Positions 26,505 through 35,008 of a DNA stretch of 64,000 bases are shown here, in pieces. The DNA lies in assembly GCF_002994615.1 (NCBI RefSeq), contig NZ_PVNK01000281.1, forward strand, positions 1-64,000, in the 5' to 3' direction. Position 1 is the first letter of the stretch. Each line of letters starts with the position of its first letter. Below the pieces are notes generated by a model that was given only the letters and a program-made list of their open reading frames with translations, searched no databases and had not been told where the DNA came from. A program made the position numbers and the translations under genes. The DNA comes from Enhygromyxa salina (GTDB lineage Bacteria; Myxococcota_A; Polyangia; Nannocystales; Nannocystaceae).

Positions 26505-28097
26505 GTGCCGCCAGTGCCGGAGTGGTCCGAGGTGTATGACGCAGACGCGCCGGGTCTAGATCTGCTGACCTCACCGCATGGCACGCCCACGGATCTCTGC
26601 GGAGCCGTGACCATAGCGACGGGCATGAAAAACCTGGTCAACCCCGCCCTTCCGGCGCCGCGCTGTGGCCGTTTCGAGATCCGCACCGTCCTTGGCTCAG
26701 GCAGCTTTGGTTCGGTGTTCCTGGCCTGGGACCCCGAACTCGAGCGAGAAGTCGCGCTCAAGGTCTGCCCGAGCGACCCGCTCTTGGACTCGGCCAACTT
26801 GCTGGGTGAAGCACGCAGCATCGCGCAGCTGTGCCATCCCAACATCATCACGATCCACGACGTCATGACCGGCCGCGACAAGTTGGCCTTGGCCATGGAG
26901 TACGTAGGTGGACGGACGCTCTACCACTACGCCGTCGAGCACAAGCCGGACAGCTTGGCCGCGCTGATCCAGATCTTCATTGGCGTTGCCCGGGGCCTGG
27001 CGGCGGCCCACGACAAGGGGGTGGTGCACCGCGACCTCAAACCCCAGAATATCTTGCTGCACGAGGACCTGCGGCCATGTGTGGCCGATTTCGGGGTCGC
27101 GCGGATCATAGGCAAGCCCAAATTGACGGACTTGGCGATCGGGACCAAGGCCTACGTCGCGCCCGAAGTCCTCGCGGGCCGGGGCCAGCTCGGCGACGCG
27201 CGCTCGGATCAGTGGTCGTTCTTCGTCATGCTGTGCGAGTGTATCGACGGCTGGCTGCCGATGTTTCCCTTTTGGGTCCGCGAGCTGCCGGACGCGAAGA
27301 TGCTGTGGATGACCCGCAGGTGGTTGCGACGAAAGAAGCTGGTGCGCACGGAGGTCCCTGAGGCGCTCGCGGAGATCTTACGGGTCGGGCTGGCGCTCGA
27401 TCCTGACGAGCGGTTTCCGGACATGCACGCGGTCGCAGACGAGCTCGAGAAGGTGTTCGTTCGCGGGCTCGTCGCGGGACCGTCGCTCGCGGTCGCGCCC
27501 TCGAGTGAGGGGGTCGTCGTCCGTCCGGTGTCAAACGAAGCTGCTCCGCCGGTCCTGCCTTGGCGGAAGAAGTGGGGGCTGTTGGCGCTGTTGCTGGTGA
27601 TGGTGGTTGGGCTGGGGGGCCAGGCGTACTTGCTGGCCCGGCGGGAGGTGGGACGCGCGACAGAGGCACAGGTGGAGCAACTGCCACCAGACAGCGCCGA
27701 CCAGTCGAGGCGAGGTGAGGACTCCCCTTGTGTTGCAGATGGTGTCCCGATCCGACCCGACGCCAGCGTGCGTGCCATGTGTCGGGCGTTGCGAACGGAT
27801 GGACTTCAGGCGGCCTATGATATTTGGAAAGAGATCACCGACTCTCGCACTCGGAGTGCCAGCAGCGCCAGCGACTGGTTCAAGGTCGCTAACGACACAG
27901 CCATCTTCGCTCAGACAATAATGAATGAATCCGGCACGGCTGACGCCGAGCAGGCGGTGCTCTTTGTTGACACTGCTACTCGCCTCGCTGACGTCGCTCA
28001 GATTTTCCTAAGCGATGCGACCAACTACGAGACCACCGAAGCGGTCTCGCAGGTCCAGTCGATCATCGACAGGATCAAAGTGGCCGGCACCAACTAG
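26505..28097 (+). CDS. Membrane-bound Ser/Thr protein kinase
   Basis: About 530 residues from GTG at 26505 (an in-frame GTG at 26514 is also possible; the frame is open to 26289 but that overlaps the sigma gene). The kinase domain (about 50-310) is complete: LGSGSFGSVFLAWD, the VAIK Lys in VALKV, HRDLKPQNILL, DFGVA and YVAPEVLAG. A single membrane segment (WGLLALLLVMVVGLGGQAYLL, about 355-377) is followed by a ~150-residue C-terminal extracytoplasmic part with two Cys (CVADG, CRALR), possibly a sensor. Expected to autophosphorylate and act on cytoplasmic targets, perhaps the divergent sigma factor. Its TAG stop is part of the palindromic repeat at 28094-28259. Confidence 0.9.
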   Translation: MPPVPEWSEVYDADAPGLDLLTSPHGTPTDLCGAVTIATGMKNLVNPALPAPRCGRFEIRTVLGSGSFGSVFLAWDPELEREVALKVCPSDPLLDSANLLGEARSIAQLCHPNIITIHDVMTGRDKLALAMEYVGGRTLYHYAVEHKPDSLAALIQIFIGVARGLAAAHDKGVVHRDLKPQNILLHEDLRPCVADFGVARIIGKPKLTDLAIGTKAYVAPEVLAGRGQLGDARSDQWSFFVMLCECIDGWLPMFPFWVRELPDAKMLWMTRRWLRRKKLVRTEVPEALAEILRVGLALDPDERFPDMHAVADELEKVFVRGLVAGPSLAVAPSSEGVVVRPVSNEAAPPVLPWRKKWGLLALLLVMVVGLGGQAYLLARREVGRATEAQVEQLPPDSADQSRRGEDSPCVADGVPIRPDASVRAMCRALRTDGLQAAYDIWKEITDSRTRSASSASDWFKVANDTAIFAQTIMNESGTADAEQAVLFVDTATRLADVAQIFLSDATNYETTEAVSQVQSIIDRIKVAGTN

Positions 28098-28259
28098 CAG
28101 CCCGGGCTGCAATGCCTCGCGCCGCCTCGCTTGGCCTTTTCGCCGAGGGCTTTGTCGCCAAAACTTGCAGTACGCCCGGTACACCGGCGTTTTGGCTTCG
28201 CGCCCTCCGCGAAAATTCCGGCGCGAGGCGACACGATGCATTGCACCCCGGGCTGCTAG
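28094..28259. repeat. Palindromic stop-codon repeat, complete copy 5
   Basis: 166 bp, in inverted orientation relative to copies 4 and 6. The left CTAG gives the TAG stop of the plus-strand kinase (28095-28097). The right CTA (28256-28258) gives the TAG stop of the minus-strand secreted protein. One element therefore ends two convergent genes. The arms carry a few changes (CCTCCGCG, GGAATTTTCGCG) relative to copy 4. Confidence 0.92.
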
Positions 28260-28798
28260 TCAAAGCATTCGACGGTTCCATCAGTGTTAGAGATCCCCCA
28301 CCGGCACCACAAGAATTCGCCTTCGCAGTGTTCGCTAGCTTTCGCGGGAAAGCATCCTCCTGCTCCGCAACACATCGCTTCGATCGGCTCGCCGGTCGGC
28401 GTCGGATCGTCCGTCGGCGCCACACAGTAGCCTGCCTCGCAGGCGTCCGGCAACGGCTGGTAGCACACGACCCCACCAAGCGAGTTGGCCTCGCCGTACT
28501 CGCACCAGTACAAGTCGCCGAACTCGCACTCCCCCCGCGCATTGGGCAGCGAGCAGCGCGCGCCGGATGTGTCCAGTTCACAGCAGACGTCGCCGTCGAG
28601 CCGCGGCGCATCAGGCCCGGTCCACTCGCAGTGGCGGGACAGCGTCCCCCCCGTCGAGTCGTGGACGGGTGCCCCGTCCTCGCCGAGGTACACGTCAGCG
28701 CACAGATCCGGCGACGAGCCGGCCGTCGACGCGGTGTCGGCCGAAGCGGGGACAATGAAGGCGAGCAAGCTCGCCAGGAACAGCATCGAGGTTTTCAT
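28256..28798 (-). CDS. Small secreted Cys-rich protein
   Basis: 180 residues from ATG at 28798. A clear Sec signal peptide (MKTSMLFLASLLAFIVPASA, cleavage after ASA) precedes a ~160-residue mature part with about fourteen cysteines, many in CC or CxxxC pairs (VCCELD, MCCGAGGC), implying a disulfide-rich extracellular or periplasmic protein. Two similar halves may exist (CEWTGPD...CC / CEFGDLYWCEYG). No family recognised. Its TAG stop codon comes from the palindromic repeat. Lower GC than most neighbours. Confidence 0.72.
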   Translation of the reverse strand: MKTSMLFLASLLAFIVPASADTASTAGSSPDLCADVYLGEDGAPVHDSTGGTLSRHCEWTGPDAPRLDGDVCCELDTSGARCSLPNARGECEFGDLYWCEYGEANSLGGVVCYQPLPDACEAGYCVAPTDDPTPTGEPIEAMCCGAGGCFPAKASEHCEGEFLWCRWGISNTDGTVECFD

Positions 28799-28891
28799 GA
28801 ATTCGGTTTTACAACCGCCTCATGACCCCGTCACCGCCCACAATACTCGCCCTAAACCATTCAGCTTTTCAATTCAGCGCTTGATTTAGGT

Positions 28892-29057
28892 CTAGCAGCC
28901 CGGGGTGCAATGCATCGTGTCGCCTCGCGCCGGAATTTGCGCCGAGGGCGCGAAGCCAAAACGCCGCTGTACCGGGCGTACTGCAAGTTTTGGCGACAAA
29001 GCCTTCGGCGAAAAGGCCAAGCGAGGCGGCGCGAGGCATTGCACCCCTGGCTGCTAG
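28892..29057. repeat. Palindromic stop-codon repeat, complete copy 6
   Basis: 166 bp, same orientation as copy 4 and nearly identical to it (visible differences: GCCTTCGG for GCCCTCGG and ACCCCTGG for ACCCCGGG). It lies between the start of the secreted-protein gene (28798) and the end of the VIT/vWA gene (29156), ~93 bp from the former, and adjoins no stop codon on either side. Confidence 0.92.
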
Positions 29058-29155
29058 ACACGACCGCGTACAAACGACCCGAGGAGCGAAGCGACCGGAC
29101 GCGCCAGCGGCCGCACTCGGCGAGGTGCCCGGGGCGTCTGTGGGGGTCCAGGCCC

Positions 29156-31333
29156 TCAGTCCCTCTTGTGGGCGTTTTGATAGTCGGACAGCACGTCCGC
29201 GCTCTCGACCAGCCGCTCGAGCATCGGGTCCCGGGTCTCGCCCGCGCGCGGCGGCTGTCCGCCCTCGGGGGCAGTGAATTCGAGGGGGTAGTTGATCACG
29301 TAGACCTGCGAGTCGAGGTTGCCGGCCGGTACATCCATCGCCCACGCCGCGCGCTCGAGGCAGCCGAGCAAGCGATCGTCGGGGTGGCTGAGCTCGGACT
29401 GGGTCAGCCCGGCCATCATGACCTCGCCCTTGCCGACCTCCATGCGCAGCTCGACGCGACCGCCGAGGATCTGGTTGCGAGTCAGCGCCTGGTTGTAGCA
29501 AGCGCGCGCGCGCGGCAGCACGCGCGTTCGCAGCTGGCGCTCGATGATCGTGTGATCGAGCTGCCCGGTCGGCTGCCACCCGACCTTGCCGGCCTGCGAG
29601 ATGTTCATGGTCGTGGTCCGACGCATGCTCGGCGTGTACCAGTCGGGCAGCGCGAGGCCCTCTTGGACGGCGCGGGGACGGTCGGCCTCGCGCAGCGCGG
29701 CGGCGATCGCCCCCGGCCGAGGGTCGCGCTTGGCGAGCTTGAAGCTGGTCGAGACCCGGGACTTGCCGAGCCGCCCGCGGACCGAGATTTTGGACGGTGG
29801 CTTGCCGCCGTAGCTGCCCTCGAGGACCACGAAGTCGCCGGCGACCAGCCCGCTCGGCAGCGGCTCGTCGAGCACGACCGTGGCGGGCAGCGAGACCGAG
29901 AGGCCGCCGAGGACCTTGGGCGCCGACAGCAGCTTGTCGATCTGCTCGGGGCCGAGGTTGGCGAGGGTCTCGAGCGAGAGCCGCGCGCCGAGCCCGGCCG
30001 CGAGGTCGGCGATCGGGTGCTCGGCCGGGAGCCCATGGACGTTGAGCAGCGGATCGTCGACCACAAACAGGAGCTCGGGCCGCTTGGCCTTGCCGAGGGC
30101 GTCGCCCAGAGCCGCGCCGACCTGATCGGCGCCGACGCTCGGCGGCAGCATCCCGTCGGTCACGACCAAGATGAGCGGTCGCTTGGCGCCGCGGGCCGCG
30201 AGCTGCTGGCCCGCGAGCTCGAGGGCCGCCCGCAGGTCCGTGCCCTGGCCCGGGACCGCGAGCTTCAGCGAGCGCTCGAGCTCGGCGCGAGCGTCGACGT
30301 TGTCGGCGCGCGGCGCCTTGCCGCCCTCGAAGCGCTTGGGATCCATGAGCCGCTCGGCGTCCCGCGCGAAGGTGATCGCGTCGAAGGTCGTCGACTTGGG
30401 CAGGGTGTCGAGCAGCTGGGCGAACATCCGGCTGCTGTCGCCCGGGAGCGCCGACGAACCCGAGCGCGAGCGATCGACGACCAGGACGACGTGGTCGGGG
30501 GCGACGGCGCTGCTCGAGCCGAGGCGCAGGACCACGCGCAGGCGCCCGCCCTGGCCGTCGGGATCGCGCGAGACCTCGTAGCTGCCGTCGAGCTGCGCGC
30601 TGGTCTTGATCCGCGCAGGCCACGAGACCGCGATCGCGTCTTCGGACCGCGTGACCATGTAGGGCGTGCCCTTGCTCGAGGTCCCGTCGACGAAGAACTC
30701 GTCGCCGCTCGGCAGACCCTGGACGATCACCCGGCGGCGGTCGCTGAGGTTGGGAACCTCGGCGTTGCGCCGGGGCAGGTCGAGCTGCCAGCGATCGCCG
30801 CGCAGCAGCGGGTGAACCCGCAGGCGCAGCTCGACCTGCGTGGTCGCTTGCGACGCCATGCCGAACGCGACGAGCTCGATCGCCGGGAGCTCGCCGAGCT
30901 GGGCCGGCTCGAGCTCGCGCGCGAACACGCTGCCCGGGTCCCGCCGCCCCAGGACCACCTCACCGCGCTGCTCGGCGACCTTGCTGACCTGGCCCTCGAT
31001 CCAGTCGCCGCCGTCGGCGATCGACACCCCCACGAGCTCGCTGCCCGCGGGCACGCCGAGGGTCAAGACCGTGTCTTGGGCCGTCGCGCTGGTGTTGTGC
31101 AGCGCCACGCGGATAGCGAGCTCGGCCTCGTAGCCCTTGCCCGGGCGGATGATCGTCTCGTAGGACAGCTCGTCGATCGGCACGTAGCCCGCGTCGGGAT
31201 CGGCCTCGAGGGTGTCGGACCACGCGGGCGGGCCGATCAGGCACGCGAGCACGGTCGTCGACGCGAGCCGCCCCAGCCACCCCAGCCGCCAGGTTGGAAG
31301 AGCGGAGCGCTTCGACGACGACCTGCCAGGCAC
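29156..31333 (-). CDS. VIT/vWA domain protein with AgmX-like C-terminal domain
   Basis: 725 residues from GTG at 31333. An N-terminal signal peptide (RLASTTVLACLIGPPAWS) is followed by a VIT-like beta domain (about 55-200: YVPIDELSYETIIRPGKGYEAELAIRVA in part). The vWA domain (about 280-430) has a modified MIDAS, DRSRSGS, and later GTDL and VTDGM motifs. Toward the C-terminus CYNQALTRNQILGGRVELRM and CLERAAWAMDVP fit the AgmX/PglI C-terminal domain known from myxobacterial gliding proteins. Predicted periplasmic or surface protein; vWA domains usually bind metal-dependent partners. Exact role unknown. Confidence 0.82.
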   Translation of the reverse strand: MPGRSSSKRSALPTWRLGWLGRLASTTVLACLIGPPAWSDTLEADPDAGYVPIDELSYETIIRPGKGYEAELAIRVALHNTSATAQDTVLTLGVPAGSELVGVSIADGGDWIEGQVSKVAEQRGEVVLGRRDPGSVFARELEPAQLGELPAIELVAFGMASQATTQVELRLRVHPLLRGDRWQLDLPRRNAEVPNLSDRRRVIVQGLPSGDEFFVDGTSSKGTPYMVTRSEDAIAVSWPARIKTSAQLDGSYEVSRDPDGQGGRLRVVLRLGSSSAVAPDHVVLVVDRSRSGSSALPGDSSRMFAQLLDTLPKSTTFDAITFARDAERLMDPKRFEGGKAPRADNVDARAELERSLKLAVPGQGTDLRAALELAGQQLAARGAKRPLILVVTDGMLPPSVGADQVGAALGDALGKAKRPELLFVVDDPLLNVHGLPAEHPIADLAAGLGARLSLETLANLGPEQIDKLLSAPKVLGGLSVSLPATVVLDEPLPSGLVAGDFVVLEGSYGGKPPSKISVRGRLGKSRVSTSFKLAKRDPRPGAIAAALREADRPRAVQEGLALPDWYTPSMRRTTTMNISQAGKVGWQPTGQLDHTIIERQLRTRVLPRARACYNQALTRNQILGGRVELRMEVGKGEVMMAGLTQSELSHPDDRLLGCLERAAWAMDVPAGNLDSQVYVINYPLEFTAPEGGQPPRAGETRDPMLERLVESADVLSDYQNAHKRD

Positions 31334-31432
31334 GTCGCCAGGCTAGCGCAGGATCGCGGCCGGTGCCGCTCGCTGGGTCAATATGCTCGCTGAGCTCGGA
31401 TCCACGCCCTCGCGGCGTCGCCGGACGCGCGA

Positions 31433-32320
31433 CTACGACCGGGGCTTGGTGCAGATCACGGCCTGGACCTCGATGTCCGCGCTGAGCGACAGGTCGAGGA
31501 AGTCGCCCGTCTGGCTCTCGAGCTCGAAGCCCGCGATCCCGAGCAGGGCCCGGAGCTCATCGGGATAGATCTGGCGGTGGGCGAGGTGCACGGTCTGCTC
31601 GGGCTCGCGCCCCGGCTTCAATTGGCCGTCCCCGGCTTCATCGCGATCGTAGTAGATGCGGATGTGACAGATCTGGGTCTCGGGATCGTACTCGTGGTTG
31701 GTCGAGTAGATCATCGCCTCGCCCGTGCGCGGGTGGACGAAGGGGGTGACCGCGTGGCGCTCGTTGGGGTCCCAGCGCAGCCACTCGAGATCGGGCAGCA
31801 GAACATCGAAGGCGAAGGTCCCCCCGGGCTCGAGCACCCGAAACACCTCGCGAAAGCAGGCCAGCAGCTCGCGCCAGTCGTAGAGGTGCATCAGGCAGTT
31901 GAAGGGCGCGATGACCAACCCGACGCTGGCGTCGTCGAGGGGCAGGTCCATCATGTCCGCGAGCACGGGCTCGACCGTGCCCGAGACCGGCTCACCGGCG
32001 GCGGCGAGGCGCTCGAGCTTGGTGAACAGCTGCGCGAGCATCGGCTCCATGCGGTCGAGGGCCAGGACGCGGTGGCCCTCGCTCGCGAGCGGGATCGCCA
32101 CGCGCCCGCTGCCAGCACCGAGCTCGAGGACCGTCCGACCGACCGCGCGCTCCTCGGCCAGCGCGCAGTACCACTCGACGTCGTCGGCCTGGTCGCGGTA
32201 CTCGAAGTCGTAGAGCAGCGGGTCGGTGTAGTGGTCGGTCGTCCCGCGCTCGAGCAGCTGCGCGAGCGGGGCCGGCAGCTCGCGCCGCGCCCTGGACCCC
32301 GGCTTTGCCTGCTTGGTCAC
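31433..32320 (-). CDS. Class I SAM-dependent methyltransferase
   Basis: 295 residues from GTG at 32320; the frame is open further upstream but that part overlaps the poly(A) polymerase gene. The SAM-binding motif I is VLELGAGSGRVAIPLA (about 65-80), followed by LALDRMEPML and the motif-IV-like APFNCLMHLYD. Downstream YDPETQICHIRIYYD forms the substrate-side beta-extension common in small-molecule methyltransferases. Substrate unknown. It starts two bases after the stop of the poly(A) polymerase gene, so the two are co-transcribed. Confidence 0.88.
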   Translation of the reverse strand: MTKQAKPGSRARRELPAPLAQLLERGTTDHYTDPLLYDFEYRDQADDVEWYCALAEERAVGRTVLELGAGSGRVAIPLASEGHRVLALDRMEPMLAQLFTKLERLAAAGEPVSGTVEPVLADMMDLPLDDASVGLVIAPFNCLMHLYDWRELLACFREVFRVLEPGGTFAFDVLLPDLEWLRWDPNERHAVTPFVHPRTGEAMIYSTNHEYDPETQICHIRIYYDRDEAGDGQLKPGREPEQTVHLAHRQIYPDELRALLGIAGFELESQTGDFLDLSLSADIEVQAVICTKPRS

Positions 32321-32322
32321 CG

Positions 32323-33759
32323 CTAGCTCTCGCTCACCGGAGCCTGAGCACCCGACTGGCTCCCACCGGAGCGCCCCCGCGACCTGCGCTTGCCACCGCG
32401 ACCCCTGCGGCTGCGCTTGCGCTTGCGCTTGGTGCCGCCGCCCGAGCCACCGCCCGAGCCACCGCCGCCTTGATCGTCGTCGCTGGGCTCGCGGGCCTGG
32501 AGCGCGGCGAGCTGACGCCAGTGCTCGAGCGCGTTGCCGTCGAGGTCGCGGGCCTCGACCGAGAAGCCGAGAAAGAGCAGCGCGTCGTGGAAGTACTGGC
32601 GCTGGACCAGCGAGGTCCGACGCCCGCGCTTGCGGCTCGGCAGCAGCATCCGCCGATGGGTCATGAAGATCTGCCGCGCGAGCTCGCGGTCGCGTCGGGC
32701 GACCCCGAGCGCGGCGCAGGGCGGGGTCATGAGATCGTCGACGTGGACGTCGAGGTCGGCGCGCTTGGCCTCGAGCAGCATCCCGTCGAGCAGCGGCGCG
32801 AACAGGATCGCCTGGATCACGCCGTTGCTGGGCGTCTGCCCGGTCTCGCTGACGTAGTCGTCGAGCGCGGCGAGGTAGCGCCAAAACAGCGCGATCGGCT
32901 GCCCGGGCGGCCGGGCCCGGCTCGGCCGACGCAGGCCGACCTCGCCGCTGTCGGGGTCGCTGTACAGGTTCACGTAGGCCGGCCAGATGTGCTGGAGCAG
33001 GTCGGCCTCGAGCATCAGCTCGAACGACCGCTTGGCCGAGCCCCCGCGCAGCAGCTTGTAGAGCTCCTCGACGAGGCGCGCGCGGCTGCAGCGGGCGATG
33101 TCGGGCGCGCACTCGAGCAGCGCCTCCCACGACTCGGCCTCGATCGTGAAGTCGAGTCGCGCGGCGAACTTGATCGCCCGGATCATCCGGACCGGATCTT
33201 CGCGGAACCGGACCTCGGGCTCGCCGATCGTGCGGATGACCCCGCGATCGAGATCCGCGACGCCGTCGACGAAGTCGATGATCTGCTCGTGCTCGATGTC
33301 GTAGAACAGCCCGTTGATCGTGAAGTCGCGCCGCCGGGCGTCCTCCTCGATGTCACCCCACTCGTTGTCGTGGGTGATCAGCAGGTCGTCGCCGCTGGAG
33401 TCGCCCGCGCCGCCGTCCTCGCTCGGGTTCGTGCGAAAGGTGCTGGTCTCGATGATCTTCGAGCCGAAGAACACGTGGGCGAGCTTGAAGCGTCGCCCGA
33501 TGATCCGGCTGTTGCGAAACACCCGACGGATCTGCTCCGGCCGGGCGCTGGTCGCGACGTCGAAGTCCTTGGGCTTGCGGTTGAGGTAGAGATCGCGAAC
33601 GCAGCCACCGACGAGGTAGGCTTCGTGGCCCGCCGTGAGCAGCTTGCGGACGACCTTGAGCGCCTCGTTGTCGATGTCTCGGAGCGAGAGCGTGTGGCCC
33701 TTGCCCGCGGGCACGGCCTTGCGATCTTTGGCCTTCGACCTTCGGTTGTCCCTGGTCAC
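32323..33759 (-). CDS. pcnB: Poly(A) polymerase I
   Basis: About 478 residues from GTG at 33759 (an upstream in-frame GTG at 33789 gives a ten-residue extension). The nucleotidyltransferase head shows YLVGGCVRDLYLNRKPKDFD with the catalytic Asp pair, the fingers region RRDFTINGLFYD, and EDPVRMIRAIKFAARLDF, which are characteristic of class II poly(A) polymerase / CCA enzymes. The C-terminus is a very basic tail rich in Arg, Lys, Gly and Ser, typical of PcnB and consistent with RNA binding. It adds 3' poly(A) tails that promote RNA decay; a CCA-adding role cannot be excluded from motifs alone. First gene of a two-gene unit with the methyltransferase. Confidence 0.9.
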   Translation of the reverse strand: MTRDNRRSKAKDRKAVPAGKGHTLSLRDIDNEALKVVRKLLTAGHEAYLVGGCVRDLYLNRKPKDFDVATSARPEQIRRVFRNSRIIGRRFKLAHVFFGSKIIETSTFRTNPSEDGGAGDSSGDDLLITHDNEWGDIEEDARRRDFTINGLFYDIEHEQIIDFVDGVADLDRGVIRTIGEPEVRFREDPVRMIRAIKFAARLDFTIEAESWEALLECAPDIARCSRARLVEELYKLLRGGSAKRSFELMLEADLLQHIWPAYVNLYSDPDSGEVGLRRPSRARPPGQPIALFWRYLAALDDYVSETGQTPSNGVIQAILFAPLLDGMLLEAKRADLDVHVDDLMTPPCAALGVARRDRELARQIFMTHRRMLLPSRKRGRRTSLVQRQYFHDALLFLGFSVEARDLDGNALEHWRQLAALQAREPSDDDQGGGGSGGGSGGGTKRKRKRSRRGRGGKRRSRGRSGGSQSGAQAPVSES

Positions 33760-33972
33760 GTTCGGCCGTCGTCTAGCACAGCCGGGCACAGATCTTTAGG
33801 CCGGATGATCAACGGGCGGGCGTGATTGACGCAACAGGTGGTGGGACCGGGCTGTTCGACGCCTCGGAGAGAAGATCGCGCACCACTGATCAGCCGAGCA
33901 GAGATACGCTCAAAACCGACACTCAGGACCCCACACTACCTTGTCTGGAACAGATCACGTGACGCGATCGAG

Positions 33973-34002
33973 CTGGCACCCACGCAGCGGGAGTACTATA
34001 CA
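33973..34002 (+). promoter_or_regulatory. Possible sigma70-type promoter
   Basis: CTGGCA (33973-33978) and TATACA (33997-34002) are spaced by 18 bp, and the ATG at 34020 lies ~10 bases after the expected start point. Weak -35, good -10. Confidence 0.35.
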
Positions 34003-34019
34003 GTTTTACAGGACTGGTC

Positions 34020-34943
34020 ATGAGTTCCTCACGCCACGCCAAGACCCTCGAGCGCGCCTGCGACGGCGAGCATCTGGCGATTTGGGGCCTCGCGGGTCAG
34101 CAACAGCTCGAAATCGTGCTGTCGGAGCTGCTGGCAGAGCGCGAGTCACGCGGCTCACGGGTGCCGGTCGTGTCTTTGCTGATGCGCGGCCGTGAGGACG
34201 CCGAGTGGATCGAGCGGGCGGTCCGCTGGCTGAGCCTGCGCGGCCGCCGGGTGATCGTTCGAACCCGGGTCGTGATGCCGCGGCCGGTCGTCACCGCGCT
34301 CCATCAAGCTCACGGATGTGAAGACGGGTGTGAGGGTCGGCGCGGGGGTGGAGCGGTCGTCGAGCTCGAGCTCGCGCACCACAAGCCGGCGATCCAGCGG
34401 GCGCTCCTGGGTCAGCAAGCCGATCCCGCCGCGGCCTTGCTGTTGCAAGCGCAGCACCTCGAGACCCTCGAGATCCCGGTCGTCGCGCGGCTCGGGCCGC
34501 TCATGCCCGGCATTCATGACCAGGGCAACGGCTTCACCCCGCTGCTGCGCAACGTCGAGGCCGCCGACGTGAGCCGGATCGTGCTCCAGATCGGTCAGCT
34601 CCATCCCCAGCAGATCCGCGCTCTCGTCGACTGCCAGCGCGAGCTCACCGCCGCGGGCGTGCTCGAGCTGGCCCGCGCCTACGGCGTCAGCGCCATGACG
34701 ATGCTCGGGGGCACCGAGCTCCCCGCCGACGAAGACGGGGTCGTACACAAGCTCAAGAGCCGCCGGGCGCAGGCCTTCACCCACGGGCTCGAGCGGCTCG
34801 TGACTGACGCAGGGCTCGAGCTGCCCGGCTGCGGGTGCCAGTCCCACTGCGAGCTCACCCCGCAGCGCGCCGCCAACGACTACGAGGCCGGCTACGAGTC
34901 GGTCATGGGCCGCGACCTCTTCGCCGGCCTGGCCGGCTGCTGA
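34020..34943 (+). CDS. Possible radical-SAM-like TIM barrel lacking the cluster-binding cysteines
   Basis: 307 residues from ATG at 34020. The middle section reads like the barrel half of radical-SAM proteins of the SplB/MoaA type (ELELAHHKPAIQRALLGQQA, then EIPVVARLGPLMPGIHD, VSRIVLQIGQLHPQQIRALVD), with helices and strands spaced as in that fold. But no CxxxCxxC [4Fe-4S] motif is present; the only Cys pair upstream is CEDGC. Five cysteines near the end (LPGCGCQSHC, LAGC, and an isolated Cys) could bind metal. Function is unknown, and the radical-SAM resemblance is an impression rather than a certain match. No signal peptide. Confidence 0.55.
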   Translation: MSSSRHAKTLERACDGEHLAIWGLAGQQQLEIVLSELLAERESRGSRVPVVSLLMRGREDAEWIERAVRWLSLRGRRVIVRTRVVMPRPVVTALHQAHGCEDGCEGRRGGGAVVELELAHHKPAIQRALLGQQADPAAALLLQAQHLETLEIPVVARLGPLMPGIHDQGNGFTPLLRNVEAADVSRIVLQIGQLHPQQIRALVDCQRELTAAGVLELARAYGVSAMTMLGGTELPADEDGVVHKLKSRRAQAFTHGLERLVTDAGLELPGCGCQSHCELTPQRAANDYEAGYESVMGRDLFAGLAGC

Positions 34944-34972
34944 GTCGTGTCGGGCTCGTGACAACAACGCGG

Positions 34973-35000
34973 CTGACGCCGGCAGTTTTGGGATTACACT
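34973..35000 (+). promoter_or_regulatory. Possible promoter for a leaderless or near-leaderless transcript
   Basis: CTGACG (34973-34978) and TACACT (34995-35000) are 16 bp apart, and the ATG of the zinc-ribbon gene is at 35009. The expected start point (~35007) would leave almost no 5' leader. Confidence 0.3.
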
Positions 35001-35008
35001 CCCGGGCG

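Noticed and set aside
33974-33989. Possible sigma54 promoter (TGGCAC...)
   Set aside because: The -12 GC element does not fit (no TTGC at the right spacing); a sigma70-type arrangement is nearer to the start.
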